DNA of 10,849 bases from Pseudomonadota bacterium (GCA_023450535.1 JAEXGX010000177.1:1-10849); one strand, 5' to 3'; counted from the stretch's first letter, positions 1 through 7,757 are shown. Notes: generated by a model from the sequence alone, not told the origin. Translations and numbers: made by a program.

Positions 1-2
1 GT

Positions 3-2249
3 TCCGCCCTGCCGGGCAAGGGGCTCGGCCTGAACGAATTCGCCGCTGAATCCGCCGCGTGCTGGGCTATGGAACAGGAGGGGCTCACGCCGCCCGAAAC
101 CCATTTCTGGAACAGGGAAAGCGTCTCCCTGCTGCATCGGGCCGTGGGTTTTTCCCGCAGGGGACAAACGGAGGAATCCAGCACCGACCCCGCTGCTTTT
201 GCCGAGTTTGCCGCCAGGGCGGACGCGGAAAGCCCCGCGTTCACCCCGCGCGCCTGCCTGCGTCTTGTGAATGCAGCATCTCCCCTGCCCCTGAAAAGAG
301 TGGAAAAGGCCAAGTCCATCATGGCCCGCTTTGTGGGTGCTGCCATGTCCCTCGGAGCAATCAGCGCCGAAGCCCATGTCTGCGTAGCCCGCGCCTGCAA
401 CGCCGTGGGAGCTCGCTCCAACAGCGGAGAAGGAGGTGAAGACGAAACGCGCGGCGCGAATGAAGCGGGCGGCGACAGTCGTTCCCGCATCCGCCAGGTG
501 GCCTCGGGACGCTTCGGCGTGACTCTGGACTATCTGGTCAATGCGGATGAAATCCAGATCAAGATCGCGCAGGGAGCAAAACCCGGCGAGGGCGGCCAAC
601 TGCCGGCGGCCAAGGTCACGGAGGAAATAGCCAGACTACGCCGCACCATGCCCGGCGTCACCCTCGTTTCCCCTCCCCCGCATCACGACATCTATTCCAT
701 TGAGGATCTGGCCCAACTCATCCATGATCTGCGCAGGGTCAGCCCCTCCTCGCGCATCTCGGTCAAGCTCGCGGCGGAAAGCGGCGTGGGCACTGTGGCC
801 GTGGGCGCAGCCAAGGCCGGAGCCGACGGCATCCTCATTTCCGGCCATGACGGCGGCACCGGAGCCGCTCCTCTTTCCGCGATCCGCCATTGCGGCTCGG
901 CGTGGGAGCTCGGTCTGGCCGAGGCGCACCGCGCGCTTGTGGCCAGCGGCCTGCGCAACCGAGTCCGCCTCCAGACTGACGGAGGCCTGCGCAGTGGGCG
1001 CGACATTGTCATCGCGGCAATTCTCGGTGCGGACGAATTCGGATTCGGCACGGCCCTGCTGGTAAGCTGCGGTTGCGTCATGTGCCGGAAATGCCATGAA
1101 GGCCGCTGCCCGGCGGGTATTGCGACTCAGGATGAAACGTTCCGCCGTCGCTTTGCGGGCAGGCCGGAGCATGCGGAAAATTTCCTCCGCCTTGTGGCGG
1201 AGGATGTACGCCGCCATCTGGCCGCCCTCGGTCTGCCTGATCTGGACGCGGCACGTGATCGTTTTGATCTGCTGAAGCCAACCCCCGCCACGGGCAAGCG
1301 TGCCCTGCTGGACTGGACAGAACTGCTCGACGCTCCGCTGCCCGCCGTTCCGGAAAACAACGGAAGCGACAAGGTTTTTACCCCCACTCCGCTGGAACAG
1401 GCCATGCTTGACGCCTGCCACGAAGCGCTGGAAGGCGGCCCGGCCCGCCGGGTCTTCTCCGCTGAGGTGCGCAATTCGGATCGCGCCGTGGGGACACTGC
1501 TTTCCGGCGATCTGGTCCGCCGCTACGGCATACTGCGCCTGGAATCCGAAGCGGCGCACGGCCCCTTCTTCCACGCGCTGCTGCGCGGTTCCGCCGGGCA
1601 AAGTCTCGGAGCCTTTCTCGCCCCCGGCGTGGAAATCACCGTGGAAGGCGACGCCAACGACTATGCCGGAAAAGGATTGTGCGGAGGCCGTCTGATCGTA
1701 CGGCCCGCAGCTCCGGACGCCGCTTCCGGGCTGGAGCTTGGCCAGGCCATAACCGGCAACGTGGCCCTGTACGGAGCCACCGGCGGAGAAGCCTATTTCC
1801 GGGGCCGCGCGGGCGAACGCCTCGCGGTGCGCAACAGCGGCGCGCTGTGCGTGGCAGAAGGCGCGGGGGATCATGCCTGCGAATACATGACAGGGGGCGT
1901 CGTGGTGGTACTGGGAAACTGCGGCTACAACTTTGCGGCGGGCATGAGCGGCGGCGTGGCCTTTGTCTATGACCGGGACGAGCGTTTCCAGAACCGCTGC
2001 AACACCGACAGCGTGGACCTGGAATCCGTCTGGACCGAGACGGACAAAACGTTGCTGCGCGGCCTGCTGGAAAACCATGTCCGCCACACCGGAAGCCCCC
2101 GGGCCGAAGCACTGCTTGCCAACTGGGAAGCGGAACTCCCGCTTTTCGTCAAGGTCATGCCGCTGGAAGCGCGCGCCGCTCTCGCGCGGCAGCACGCCAG
2201 CCAGCGTCACGGCGGCGACGTGACCTCGGCCACTGAGGACGTGCTTTAA
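3..2249 (+). CDS. gltB: Glutamate synthase large subunit, C-terminal part (partial at left edge)
   Basis: The frame is open from the left edge, leaving 748 residues. It covers the linker, the FMN/2-oxoglutarate synthase domain and the C-terminal GXGXG beta-helix of ferredoxin- or NADPH-dependent glutamate synthase, which makes glutamate from 2-oxoglutarate and glutamine-derived ammonia in the cytoplasm. Visible signatures are SNSGEGGED, QVASGRFGVT, AQGAKPGEGGQLP, SPPPHHDIYSIEDLAQLIHD, ISGHDGGTGAAPLS and LQTDGG. The [3Fe-4S] cysteines (C-x5-C-x4-C) are encoded at 1074, 1092 and 1107. GXGXG-domain signatures are GDANDYAGKGLCGG, GATGGEAYFRGRAGERLAVRNSG and EYMTGGVVVVLG. The N-terminal glutamine amidotransferase domain must lie outside the window, so it is unknown whether it is fused or separate. 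No gltD small subunit follows; dapF starts 35 bp downstream, probably on the same transcript. Family assignment is firm. Confidence 0.95.
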   Translation, partial: SALPGKGLGLNEFAAESAACWAMEQEGLTPPETHFWNRESVSLLHRAVGFSRRGQTEESSTDPAAFAEFAARADAESPAFTPRACLRLVNAASPLPLKRVEKAKSIMARFVGAAMSLGAISAEAHVCVARACNAVGARSNSGEGGEDETRGANEAGGDSRSRIRQVASGRFGVTLDYLVNADEIQIKIAQGAKPGEGGQLPAAKVTEEIARLRRTMPGVTLVSPPPHHDIYSIEDLAQLIHDLRRVSPSSRISVKLAAESGVGTVAVGAAKAGADGILISGHDGGTGAAPLSAIRHCGSAWELGLAEAHRALVASGLRNRVRLQTDGGLRSGRDIVIAAILGADEFGFGTALLVSCGCVMCRKCHEGRCPAGIATQDETFRRRFAGRPEHAENFLRLVAEDVRRHLAALGLPDLDAARDRFDLLKPTPATGKRALLDWTELLDAPLPAVPENNGSDKVFTPTPLEQAMLDACHEALEGGPARRVFSAEVRNSDRAVGTLLSGDLVRRYGILRLESEAAHGPFFHALLRGSAGQSLGAFLAPGVEITVEGDANDYAGKGLCGGRLIVRPAAPDAASGLELGQAITGNVALYGATGGEAYFRGRAGERLAVRNSGALCVAEGAGDHACEYMTGGVVVVLGNCGYNFAAGMSGGVAFVYDRDERFQNRCNTDSVDLESVWTETDKTLLRGLLENHVRHTGSPRAEALLANWEAELPLFVKVMPLEARAALARQHASQRHGGDVTSATEDVL

Positions 2250-2284
2250 TCCCCTTCCCGAATCAAAACAACGGAACACAACCC

Positions 2285-3142
2285 ATGATACACTTCGTTA
2301 AAATGCACGGACTCGGCAACGACTACGTTTACGTGGACGGCTTCACCTCCGCCCTGCCCACCGAGGACGCCATGCTGAAGCGGCTGGCCGTCGCGGTCAG
2401 CGACCGCCATCGCGGCGTCGGATCGGATGGTCTTATCCTCATCCTGCCCTCCTCCGTCGCGGATATCAGGATGCGCATGTTCAACAGCGACGGCAGTGAA
2501 TCGGAAATGTGCGGCAACGGCATACGCTGCGTAGGCCGCTATGCCCTGACGCGCGGGTTGATTTCCCGGGCGGACCCGACCGTGGAAACCGGAGCCGGTA
2601 TCCGTTGCCTGGAAATCACGGAAGGCGCGGACACCGTCACGGTGGACATGGGCGAACCGGAATGGGTTCCGGCAAAAATTCCCCTGACCCCTGGTCTTGC
2701 GGATGGTGAGGATTTCATCCGCCGCACCCTGCGCGTGGACGGCAGAAGCTGGGAGGTGACCTGCCTCTCCGTGGGCAACCCTCACGCCGTGGTTTTTCTT
2801 CCCGACGTAGCTAACCTCGATCTTGAACACCTTGGCCCGCTCTTCGAGCACCACCCCCTGTTCCCGCGCCGGGTTAATACCGAGTTCATTCACGTGCGCT
2901 CCCCGGAATCACTGGACATGCGCGTCTGGGAGCGCGGCGCAGGCGAAACCCAAGCCTGCGGCACAGGCGCCAGTGCGGCCGCAGTGGCCGCCATGCGCTG
3001 CGGGCTTGCCGCCCGCAAGGTACGCATGAATCTGCTCGGCGGCCCGCTGGACATTGAATGGCGCGACAATAACCACATCTTCATGACCGGCGAGGCCATC
3101 ACCGTATTTGAAGGCGACTGGCCAGAATGTTCCAATACCTGA
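2285..3142 (+). CDS. dapF: Diaminopimelate epimerase
   Basis: 285 residues, the usual length of the family. DapF interconverts LL- and meso-diaminopimelate in the cytoplasm without a cofactor, feeding lysine synthesis and peptidoglycan. The N-terminus FVKMHGLGNDYVYVD is typical. Both catalytic cysteines are present: Cys76 in EMCGNGIRC and Cys225 in QACGTGASA. Other family blocks are RHRGVGSDGLILI, FNSDGSE, SVGNPHAVVF, RRVNTEF and VWERGAGET. The ATG is preceded by a weak purine stretch (ACGGAAC, 2271-2277), and translation may depend partly on reading through from gltB 35 bp upstream. The next gene is dapL, the preceding enzyme of the same pathway, so a shared transcript is likely. Confidence 0.97.
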   Translation: MIHFVKMHGLGNDYVYVDGFTSALPTEDAMLKRLAVAVSDRHRGVGSDGLILILPSSVADIRMRMFNSDGSESEMCGNGIRCVGRYALTRGLISRADPTVETGAGIRCLEITEGADTVTVDMGEPEWVPAKIPLTPGLADGEDFIRRTLRVDGRSWEVTCLSVGNPHAVVFLPDVANLDLEHLGPLFEHHPLFPRRVNTEFIHVRSPESLDMRVWERGAGETQACGTGASAAAVAAMRCGLAARKVRMNLLGGPLDIEWRDNNHIFMTGEAITVFEGDWPECSNT

Positions 3143-3192
3143 ACTGTGGCTGCTCCAGCGTCGCGGCGGAGCTTCGGTACACTCGACTCCTG

Positions 3193-3217
3193 GAACATTT
3201 TCACAATGAAAATGCTC
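3193..3217. repeat. Inverted repeat upstream of dapL
   Basis: GAACATTTTC (3193-3202) and GAAAATGCTC (3208-3217) are inverted copies with 9 of 10 positions matching, separated by ACAAT. The element lies in the 95-bp gap between dapF and dapL, ending 20 bp before the dapL ATG. It could be an operator, an RNA hairpin in front of the ribosome binding site, or an mRNA processing site. No U tract follows, so it is not a normal intrinsic terminator. The function is unknown. Confidence 0.5.
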
Positions 3218-3237
3218 TAACAAAAAGAGAATTTGGC

Positions 3238-4464
3238 ATGCTACGCATCAACCCCCATTACGCCCGCATGGGCAAGTCCTATCTGTTCGCGGAAATCGCC
3301 CATCGGGTGGCGGCGTTCCGCGAAGAACATCCCGACACAAACGTCATCAGCATGGGTATCGGCGACGTGACGCAACCGCTGGCTCCTGCCGTCATCCGGG
3401 CACTGCACACCGCTGTGGATGATATGGGCAGCCCGGAGGGTTTTCACGGCTATGGTCCGGAACAGGGTTACGCCTTTCTGCGCGAGGCCGTAGCGCTGGA
3501 ATACGCCGCGCGCGGCGTGAACGTAAGTCCGGACGACATTTTCATCAGCGACGGCGCGAAATGCGACCTCGGCAACTTTCAGGAACTGTTCGCCCCGGAC
3601 GTGAGCATTGCCGTTACCGACCCCGTATATCCGGTCTATGTGGACTCCAACTGCATGGCGGGCCGTGGAGGAACATGGACGGAACACGGCTGGAACGGTA
3701 TCCGTTACCTGCCCTGCACGGCGGAAAACAACTTCACGCCCGCGCTTCCCGAAAACGTACCGGACGTGCTCTATCTCTGCTCACCCAACAATCCCACCGG
3801 AACCGCGCTGGATCGCGCAAGCCTGAGTGAGTGGGTACAGTACGCCCGCCACAACGGCATGCTGATCATGTTCGACTCTGCCTATGAATGCTTCATCGAC
3901 GATACGGAAGGGGATATCCCGCACAGCATCTACGAGATCCCGGGTGCGGACGAGGTGGCCGTGGAGTTCCGGAGTTTTTCCAAGAGCGCGGGCTTTACCG
4001 GACTGCGCTGCGCCTACGCCGTGGTTCCCTCAAACCTGAGGTTTGGCGGAAAAGGTCAACTCCACGACATGTGGGCGCGCCGCCAGACCACGAAATATAA
4101 CGGCTGCCCCTATATCGTGCAGAAGGCGGCAGAAGCGGCCTGTTCCCCGGAAGGCCACAAGGAAACATCGGATGTGGTAAATATCTATCGGAACAACGCG
4201 GCCCTGATGCGCGACACGTTGAATGCTCTGGGCCTGGCGGTATACGGAGGCATCCACGCCCCTTACCTGTGGGTGCGCACACCGCACGGCATGAATTCAT
4301 GGGATTTCTTTCAGCTCCTGCTGGATCGCGCGGCCGTGGTGTGTACGCCCGGCTCGGGCTTTGGCCCGTCCGGCGAAGGCTATGCCCGCCTGACGGCCTT
4401 CTCTTCTCCCGAAAACACCCGTGAGGCCATGACGCGCCTGACCAACGCGCTGAAACAGGCCTGA
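3238..4464 (+). CDS. dapL: LL-diaminopimelate aminotransferase
   Basis: 408 residues from the ATG at 3238. This PLP-dependent class I/II aminotransferase converts tetrahydrodipicolinate directly to LL-DAP using glutamate, bypassing the acylated DapD/C/E intermediates. Family blocks are INPHYARMGKSYLF at the N-terminus, MGIGDVTQPLAP (39-50), FHGYGPEQGYAFLREAV (69-85), ISDGAKCDLGN (103-113), CSPNNPTGT (181-189) and FDSAYECFI (212-220). SFSKSAGFTGLR carries the Schiff-base Lys249 and Arg257. The frame stays open upstream to an ATG at 3127 that overlaps dapF. The later start was chosen because LRINPHYARMG matches where DapL proteins normally begin and AAAGAGA lies seven to eight bases upstream of it. 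The gene follows dapF and ends before a cluster of hairpins. Confidence 0.94.
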   Translation: MLRINPHYARMGKSYLFAEIAHRVAAFREEHPDTNVISMGIGDVTQPLAPAVIRALHTAVDDMGSPEGFHGYGPEQGYAFLREAVALEYAARGVNVSPDDIFISDGAKCDLGNFQELFAPDVSIAVTDPVYPVYVDSNCMAGRGGTWTEHGWNGIRYLPCTAENNFTPALPENVPDVLYLCSPNNPTGTALDRASLSEWVQYARHNGMLIMFDSAYECFIDDTEGDIPHSIYEIPGADEVAVEFRSFSKSAGFTGLRCAYAVVPSNLRFGGKGQLHDMWARRQTTKYNGCPYIVQKAAEAACSPEGHKETSDVVNIYRNNAALMRDTLNALGLAVYGGIHAPYLWVRTPHGMNSWDFFQLLLDRAAVVCTPGSGFGPSGEGYARLTAFSSPENTREAMTRLTNALKQA

Positions 4465-4476
4465 TCCTTGCCCGCT

Positions 4477-4519
4477 CCCTTCCGTCCGGGGGTAATTGCG
4501 GAGTCCCCGGACGGGAGGG
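4477..4519. repeat. 15-bp stem-loop after dapL
   Basis: CCCTTCCGTCCGGGG (4477-4491) pairs with CCCCGGACGGGAGGG (4505-4519) over 15 bp with one G-U pair and a 13-nt loop. It starts 12 bp after the dapL stop. No T run follows on the + strand. It may act with the next two hairpins in transcript ending or 3' end protection. Confidence 0.6.
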
Positions 4520-4527
4520 AAACGGCG

Positions 4528-4568
4528 GCGCCGCGGTATGCTCTCTTTCGACCGCGGCGCTTCTTGTC
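4528..4568 (+). terminator. Probable intrinsic terminator of dapL
   Basis: GCGCCGCGGT (4528-4537) and ACCGCGGCGC (4551-4560) form a perfect 10-bp GC-rich stem with a 13-nt loop, followed directly by TTCTTGTC. The U tract is imperfect, but the position 64 bp after dapL fits the end of the gltB-dapF-dapL transcript. Confidence 0.6.
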
Positions 4569-4570
4569 AA

Positions 4571-4620
4571 AGAATCCCGTATGTCTTCCGCCTCAACGGC
4601 AGGAAGACATACGGGATTCT
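4571..4620. terminator. Long stem-loop between convergent dapL and dctM
   Basis: AGAATCCCGTATGTCTTCC (4571-4589) is a perfect 19-bp inverted match to 4602-4620. With an A bulge at 4601 the stem extends by GCC/GGC to 22 bp around a 5-nt loop. It begins 36 bp after the dctM stop on the - strand, where the arm ends in ATTCT and TTGACAAG follows. A bidirectional terminator is the simplest reading, although neither side has a long T run. Confidence 0.6.
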
Positions 4621-4656
4621 GTTCCGGCTTTCGCAGTTTATCTGCGCCACACATTC

Positions 4657-5991
4657 TTATTGTCCCAACAGCGACGGAAGCCACAGACTCAAGGCCGGAA
4701 ATGCCACCATGAGCAGCAGCACCGTGACGAAGGCGGGCAAAAACAGGGAAGCTCCGGCGAATACCTCGTCCAGCGGCACCTTTTCCTTGTTTCCCACCTG
4801 CCCGGACATGCTGGACACCACATAGGAAGATACGCCCACCGGCGGCGTAATCGCGCCCATGCTGGTGATTACAATGAGCAGCATGCAGAACCACAGAGGA
4901 TCCCAACCGAGCTTTTCCGCCAGGGGGTAAAATACGGGCAGAGTCATGACCAGAAGGGCCAAAGCATCCATAACCATGCCCCCGAGCAGAAATACCACGG
5001 CCATAATGACCAGCACCAGCCAGCCGGAAACATGCCACGCGGCAATGGCGTCTGCCAGGGTAAAGGGCAGGCGCGTCAGGGTCAAAAATTTTCCGAATAT
5101 CGCCGCTCCTGCCATGAGCAGAAAAATCATGGCGGAGATGCCCAGGCTCTCGCCCAGAGCGGCACGGAGCTTGCGTAGATCCAGCCCGCGCCGGAGAAGT
5201 CCCAGAACAAACGCCAGCGCGCAGCCCACGGCTCCGGCTTCCGTGGGGGTAAACAGCCCGAAAGACATGCCGCAAATCACCAGCATAAACAGAACCACAG
5301 TCTCCAGCAGACCAGGCAAGGCATGCAGTTTTTCCGAAAATGCAGCTCGATTTCCGGCAGGCATCCAGGAGGGACGCAGCCGGGAAACGGCCAACACCAC
5401 GAGTAAAAAGCCACCAAGCAACAGAAGACCAGGCAGGATGCCGCTGATAAACAGGCGCTGGATGGACAGAGACGTCTGTACTCCCACCACAATGGCTACC
5501 ACACTGGGCGGAATGATGACTCCCAGCGTCGTTCCCGCAGCGATAGTACCTGTGGCGATGACGGGATGGTAACCGTATTTGCGCATTTGCGGCAGAGCCA
5601 CAGAGGTCATGGTTGCGGCGGTGGCGGTGTTTGATCCGCAAATGGCGGAAAAGGCTCCACAGGCCAGTAACGTGGCCGCCGCAATGCCTCCCCGGCGATG
5701 TCCGGTAAACGTGTGAACGGCCCTGTACAGGCGTTCGCTCATACCGGAATGAAAACAAATTTGCCCCATAAGTACGAACAGTGGCACCACGGTCAGCCCG
5801 TACCCGGAAAAGGTGCCCCACAACTCGTTGCCGAGCATGAGCAGAGCATTTTTCATGCCGTCCAGCACGGCATAGCCACTGAAGCCCAACACGGCCAGCA
5901 GTAACGCCACGGGCACGCGCAGCAGAAGTACCCCTGCGATCAGCAAGGCCACTGCGCCCAGCGCGAGCAGAGAAGGATCGACCGCATTCAT
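4657..5991 (-). CDS. dctM: TRAP transporter large membrane subunit (DctM family)
   Basis: 444 residues of very hydrophobic sequence with about 12 membrane segments. This is the ion-driven permease subunit of a tripartite ATP-independent periplasmic transporter in the inner membrane. Family signatures include VPLFVLMGQI (69-78), GAFSAICGSNTATAATMTS (112-130), GTTLGVIIPPS (153-163), FGLFTPTEAGAVG, GMVMDALALLVMTLP and SMGAITPPVG. The frame extends upstream to an ATG at 6120, but that would overlap most of the end of dctQ. The ATG at 5991 was chosen because it overlaps the dctQ stop in ATGA, has GGGGAAG just upstream, and gives the usual length. The overlap suggests translational coupling. The substrate cannot be read from this subunit. 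Confidence 0.94.
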   Translation of the reverse strand: MNAVDPSLLALGAVALLIAGVLLLRVPVALLLAVLGFSGYAVLDGMKNALLMLGNELWGTFSGYGLTVVPLFVLMGQICFHSGMSERLYRAVHTFTGHRRGGIAAATLLACGAFSAICGSNTATAATMTSVALPQMRKYGYHPVIATGTIAAGTTLGVIIPPSVVAIVVGVQTSLSIQRLFISGILPGLLLLGGFLLVVLAVSRLRPSWMPAGNRAAFSEKLHALPGLLETVVLFMLVICGMSFGLFTPTEAGAVGCALAFVLGLLRRGLDLRKLRAALGESLGISAMIFLLMAGAAIFGKFLTLTRLPFTLADAIAAWHVSGWLVLVIMAVVFLLGGMVMDALALLVMTLPVFYPLAEKLGWDPLWFCMLLIVITSMGAITPPVGVSSYVVSSMSGQVGNKEKVPLDEVFAGASLFLPAFVTVLLLMVAFPALSLWLPSLLGQ

Positions 5992-6539
5992 GACGCTTCC
6001 CCAGTCGGACGAATACACGGTTCCGGTTGCGCTCTTCCACTCACGGCGGACGTTCCGCGCAAAAAAACCGTCATATTCCGCACAGGTTCCACTAACAAGG
6101 CTGCTGTCTGCAACAGACATCCCACCCCCATTGCCATGATGAACACGCCGTACCCCATGTTCAACCCGTCAATACGCTCGCCCATTTCCCCCACAACGAG
6201 GCCAAGTTCAAACAATTCCTTTGCTGCCGCCCCCAGAAAGGCAGTGCAGAGCAACGCCAGCGCGAAACGCTGGAACGCTCTCCAGCGCCGGGGCAGACGC
6301 TCTTCCAGCAGCCCCGCCTCTATATGTCCGCCGCGCAATTGGGTCAGCGGCAGGCACAACGCTACTCCGGCAGCGCATAAGTAGCCGCTCAACTCCGCCG
6401 CATAGCGCAAAGAGCTATCCAGACAAGCGCGCAGGGCGATGTTTACCAGCGTCAGAACCAGCATAGCGATAATGCACGCGCAGCCTGCGGCAAACGCCGC
6501 CCGGCTTATGCTTTCCAAAATATTTTTTTGATTCTTCAT
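5988..6539 (-). CDS. dctQ: TRAP transporter small membrane subunit (DctQ family)
   Basis: 183 residues with four predicted membrane helices (about 13-35, 46-66, 88-108 and 129-151). The family block between helices 1 and 2 is present: ELSGYLCAAGVALCLPLTQL followed by RGGHI (49-73). DctQ forms the membrane complex with DctM and helps receive substrate from the binding protein. An in-frame GTG at 6551 directly abuts the dctP stop codon. The ATG at 6539 was preferred because AGTGAG lies upstream at a reasonable distance while nothing resembling a ribosome site precedes the GTG. The stop overlaps the dctM start. Confidence 0.9.
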   Translation of the reverse strand: MKNQKNILESISRAAFAAGCACIIAMLVLTLVNIALRACLDSSLRYAAELSGYLCAAGVALCLPLTQLRGGHIEAGLLEERLPRRWRAFQRFALALLCTAFLGAAAKELFELGLVVGEMGERIDGLNMGYGVFIMAMGVGCLLQTAALLVEPVRNMTVFLRGTSAVSGRAQPEPCIRPTGEAS

Positions 6540-6551
6540 GGTCTTGCTCAC

Positions 6552-7598
6552 TTAATTTTCAGACCGGGCGGCCCTGAGCTGGTCACGCAGGGCAAAAATT
6601 TCATTGAGCACAGCATCGCCGTCCATGTCCAGGTCAGCAGCGACCTTTTTCTTCCAGGCGTCCAGCAGGGGCGCACACTGTTCTGCCGCGCGGGCCTTTT
6701 CCGCTTCAGAGAGCTTCACCAACTTGAAGTCGTATGTTTCTTCGGCCCATTTCAACGCCTGACGGCCCCAGTCATCCACATACTCACCGGTAAAACGGCA
6801 ATGTTCCATAGCATAACTGTCAAACACCGCTTTAACGTCGTCGGGCAGACGGTCCCAGGCTTTTTTGTTCATGACCACGACAAAGGGATACACGGAAGAG
6901 TTGATTTCAAGCCCGTAGCGGCAGTTTTCCGCATAATTGAGATCTTTCAGCGTATCCCAGGAAGAGAACACACCCTTGACCATGCCCTTCTGAAGCGCTT
7001 CCGGAGTTTCCGACATGGGCATGGACACCGCCTGACCACCCAGCGTTTCGATCACATCAGACAGACTGCCCGAAGCACGCAGGGGCAAGCCCCTGAGATC
7101 GTCCAGCGAGGCGACGGGCTGTGTGCTCATGATCTGTGAAGGCGCACAGGCGAACATGAGCAAAACCTTATAAGGAGCCAATTCGCGCGGCTGATGCTTC
7201 AAGTACATGGCAAAAGCAGCTTCTCCGGCATCACGGGCGCTGGAAAAGCCCAGCGGCAGACCGAACACGTCAAAAAAAGGAAAAGACCCCGGGTGATACG
7301 ATAAACTGACGCAGCCTATGTCGGCCTGCCCGCGCGCCACCCCGCGCAAAATGGATCGGGCGTCGAGCAGGGTCCCTCCGGGGAAAGTCTCAATGGCGAC
7401 CTTGCCGTCCGTGCGGGCTTCCACTTCATCGGCCCATTTTTCCATCTGCACACAGGGAAAGGTTGCTGCCGCAGGGAAGTTCGCATAACGCAGCCGGATC
7501 GGGCCTTCCGCCCACGCCGGGAATGAAGACAGCGCAACACACATGAACGGCAGAGTAAACACCAGGGGAAGAAGACGGGAAAGACGGAAAAAAAGCAT
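6552..7598 (-). CDS. dctP: TRAP transporter periplasmic substrate-binding protein (DctP family)
   Basis: 348 residues. A signal peptide is clear: MLFFRLSR, a hydrophobic stretch, then a likely cut after FPAWA (residue 30). The mature protein has the DctP fold features: LRYANFPAA, EVEARTDGKVAIETFPGG, LLDARSILRGVARGQADIG, FGLPLGF, LDDLRGLPLRASG and MSETPEALQKGMVKGVFSSW. Arg174 in LPLRASG is the position that binds the substrate carboxylate in this family. The frame is open back to 7709, but that ATG lies upstream of the attenuator terminator; the ATG at 7598 has GGAG eight bases upstream (7610-7607) and begins a proper signal peptide. The Trp-codon attenuator in the leader suggests that tryptophan or a related compound is the ligand. 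The name does not imply C4-dicarboxylate transport. Confidence 0.93.
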   Translation of the reverse strand: MLFFRLSRLLPLVFTLPFMCVALSSFPAWAEGPIRLRYANFPAAATFPCVQMEKWADEVEARTDGKVAIETFPGGTLLDARSILRGVARGQADIGCVSLSYHPGSFPFFDVFGLPLGFSSARDAGEAAFAMYLKHQPRELAPYKVLLMFACAPSQIMSTQPVASLDDLRGLPLRASGSLSDVIETLGGQAVSMPMSETPEALQKGMVKGVFSSWDTLKDLNYAENCRYGLEINSSVYPFVVVMNKKAWDRLPDDVKAVFDSYAMEHCRFTGEYVDDWGRQALKWAEETYDFKLVKLSEAEKARAAEQCAPLLDAWKKKVAADLDMDGDAVLNEIFALRDQLRAARSEN

Positions 7599-7602
7599 GA
7601 CA

Positions 7603-7662
7603 TTCGCTCCGGGTTTGCCGCCGGGGAACGGCGGATGGGGGAAACGGCGGAGACGGAGCGAA
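7603..7662 (-). promoter_or_regulatory. Possible structure hiding the dctP ribosome binding site
   Basis: On the - strand TTCGCTCCG (7662-7654), just at the end of the attenuator U tract, is complementary over 9 bp to CGGAGCGAA (7611-7603), which contains the dctP Shine-Dalgarno GGAG. Enclosed by this helix is a second hairpin, CCGCCG (7634-7629) with CGGCGG (7623-7618) and a 5-nt loop. A read-through transcript could therefore fold so that the dctP start is masked. This is inferred from base pairing only. Confidence 0.4.
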
Positions 7663-7700
7663 AAATAAAAAAAGCCACCGACATCCGCCGGCGGCCTTTG
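7661..7700 (-). terminator. Attenuator terminator (3:4 hairpin) before dctP
   Basis: Reading the - strand, GCCGCCG (7695-7689) pairs with CGGTGGC (7680-7674) with one G-U pair and an 8-nt loop; AAAG before it can add a G-U and three A-U pairs. TTTTTTTATTTTT (7673-7661) follows at once. It lies inside the leader of the TRAP operon, 43 bp after the stop of the Trp-rich leader frame and 62 bp before the dctP ATG, so it can only act as a premature terminator for this operon. Confidence 0.88.
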
Positions 7701-7757
7701 TTTCAGCAAACAGTGCTCAACAATGCAAAAGCTCCCGACGCGCTATGCCCGCCAGGA
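7686..7757 (-). promoter_or_regulatory. Tryptophan attenuator: pairing segments 1:2 and 2:3
   Basis: Segment 1, TCCTGGCG (7757-7750), includes the third Trp codon and can pair over 8 bp (two G-U) with segment 2, CGTCGGGA (7740-7733). Segment 2 can instead pair over 6 bp with segment 3, CCGGCG (7691-7686), which removes bases 7691-7689 from the terminator stem. A ribosome stalled on the tandem Trp codons (7763-7758) would cover segment 1 and free segment 2 to form the antiterminator. A ribosome reaching the stop at 7743 would cover segment 2 and let the terminator form. This matches the logic of the enterobacterial trp leader. The fold was done by eye, without energies. Confidence 0.72.

Noticed and set aside
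59..439. A 126-codon + strand frame overlapping the start of the visible gltB.
   Set aside because: It is out of frame with gltB, whose frame continues unbroken to the left edge.
636..2279. A 547-codon open frame on the - strand opposite gltB.
   Set aside because: It lies wholly antisense to a gene with clear family motifs, and its translation resembles nothing I recognise. Long antisense frames are expected in GC-rich DNA.
3995..6040. A 681-codon open frame on the - strand spanning dctM and the end of dapL.
   Set aside because: It is out of frame with the well-supported dctM and antisense to dapL. The translation is Arg/Gly/Ser-rich shadow sequence.
5992..6120. A longer dctM starting at 6120.
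   Set aside because: It would overlap dctQ by more than 100 bp and add a polar N-terminus. The ATGA overlap at 5991 with GGGGAAG upstream is far better.
7599..7709. A longer dctP starting at 7709.
   Set aside because: That start lies upstream of the attenuator hairpin, has no ribosome site, and would add a segment before a normal signal peptide.
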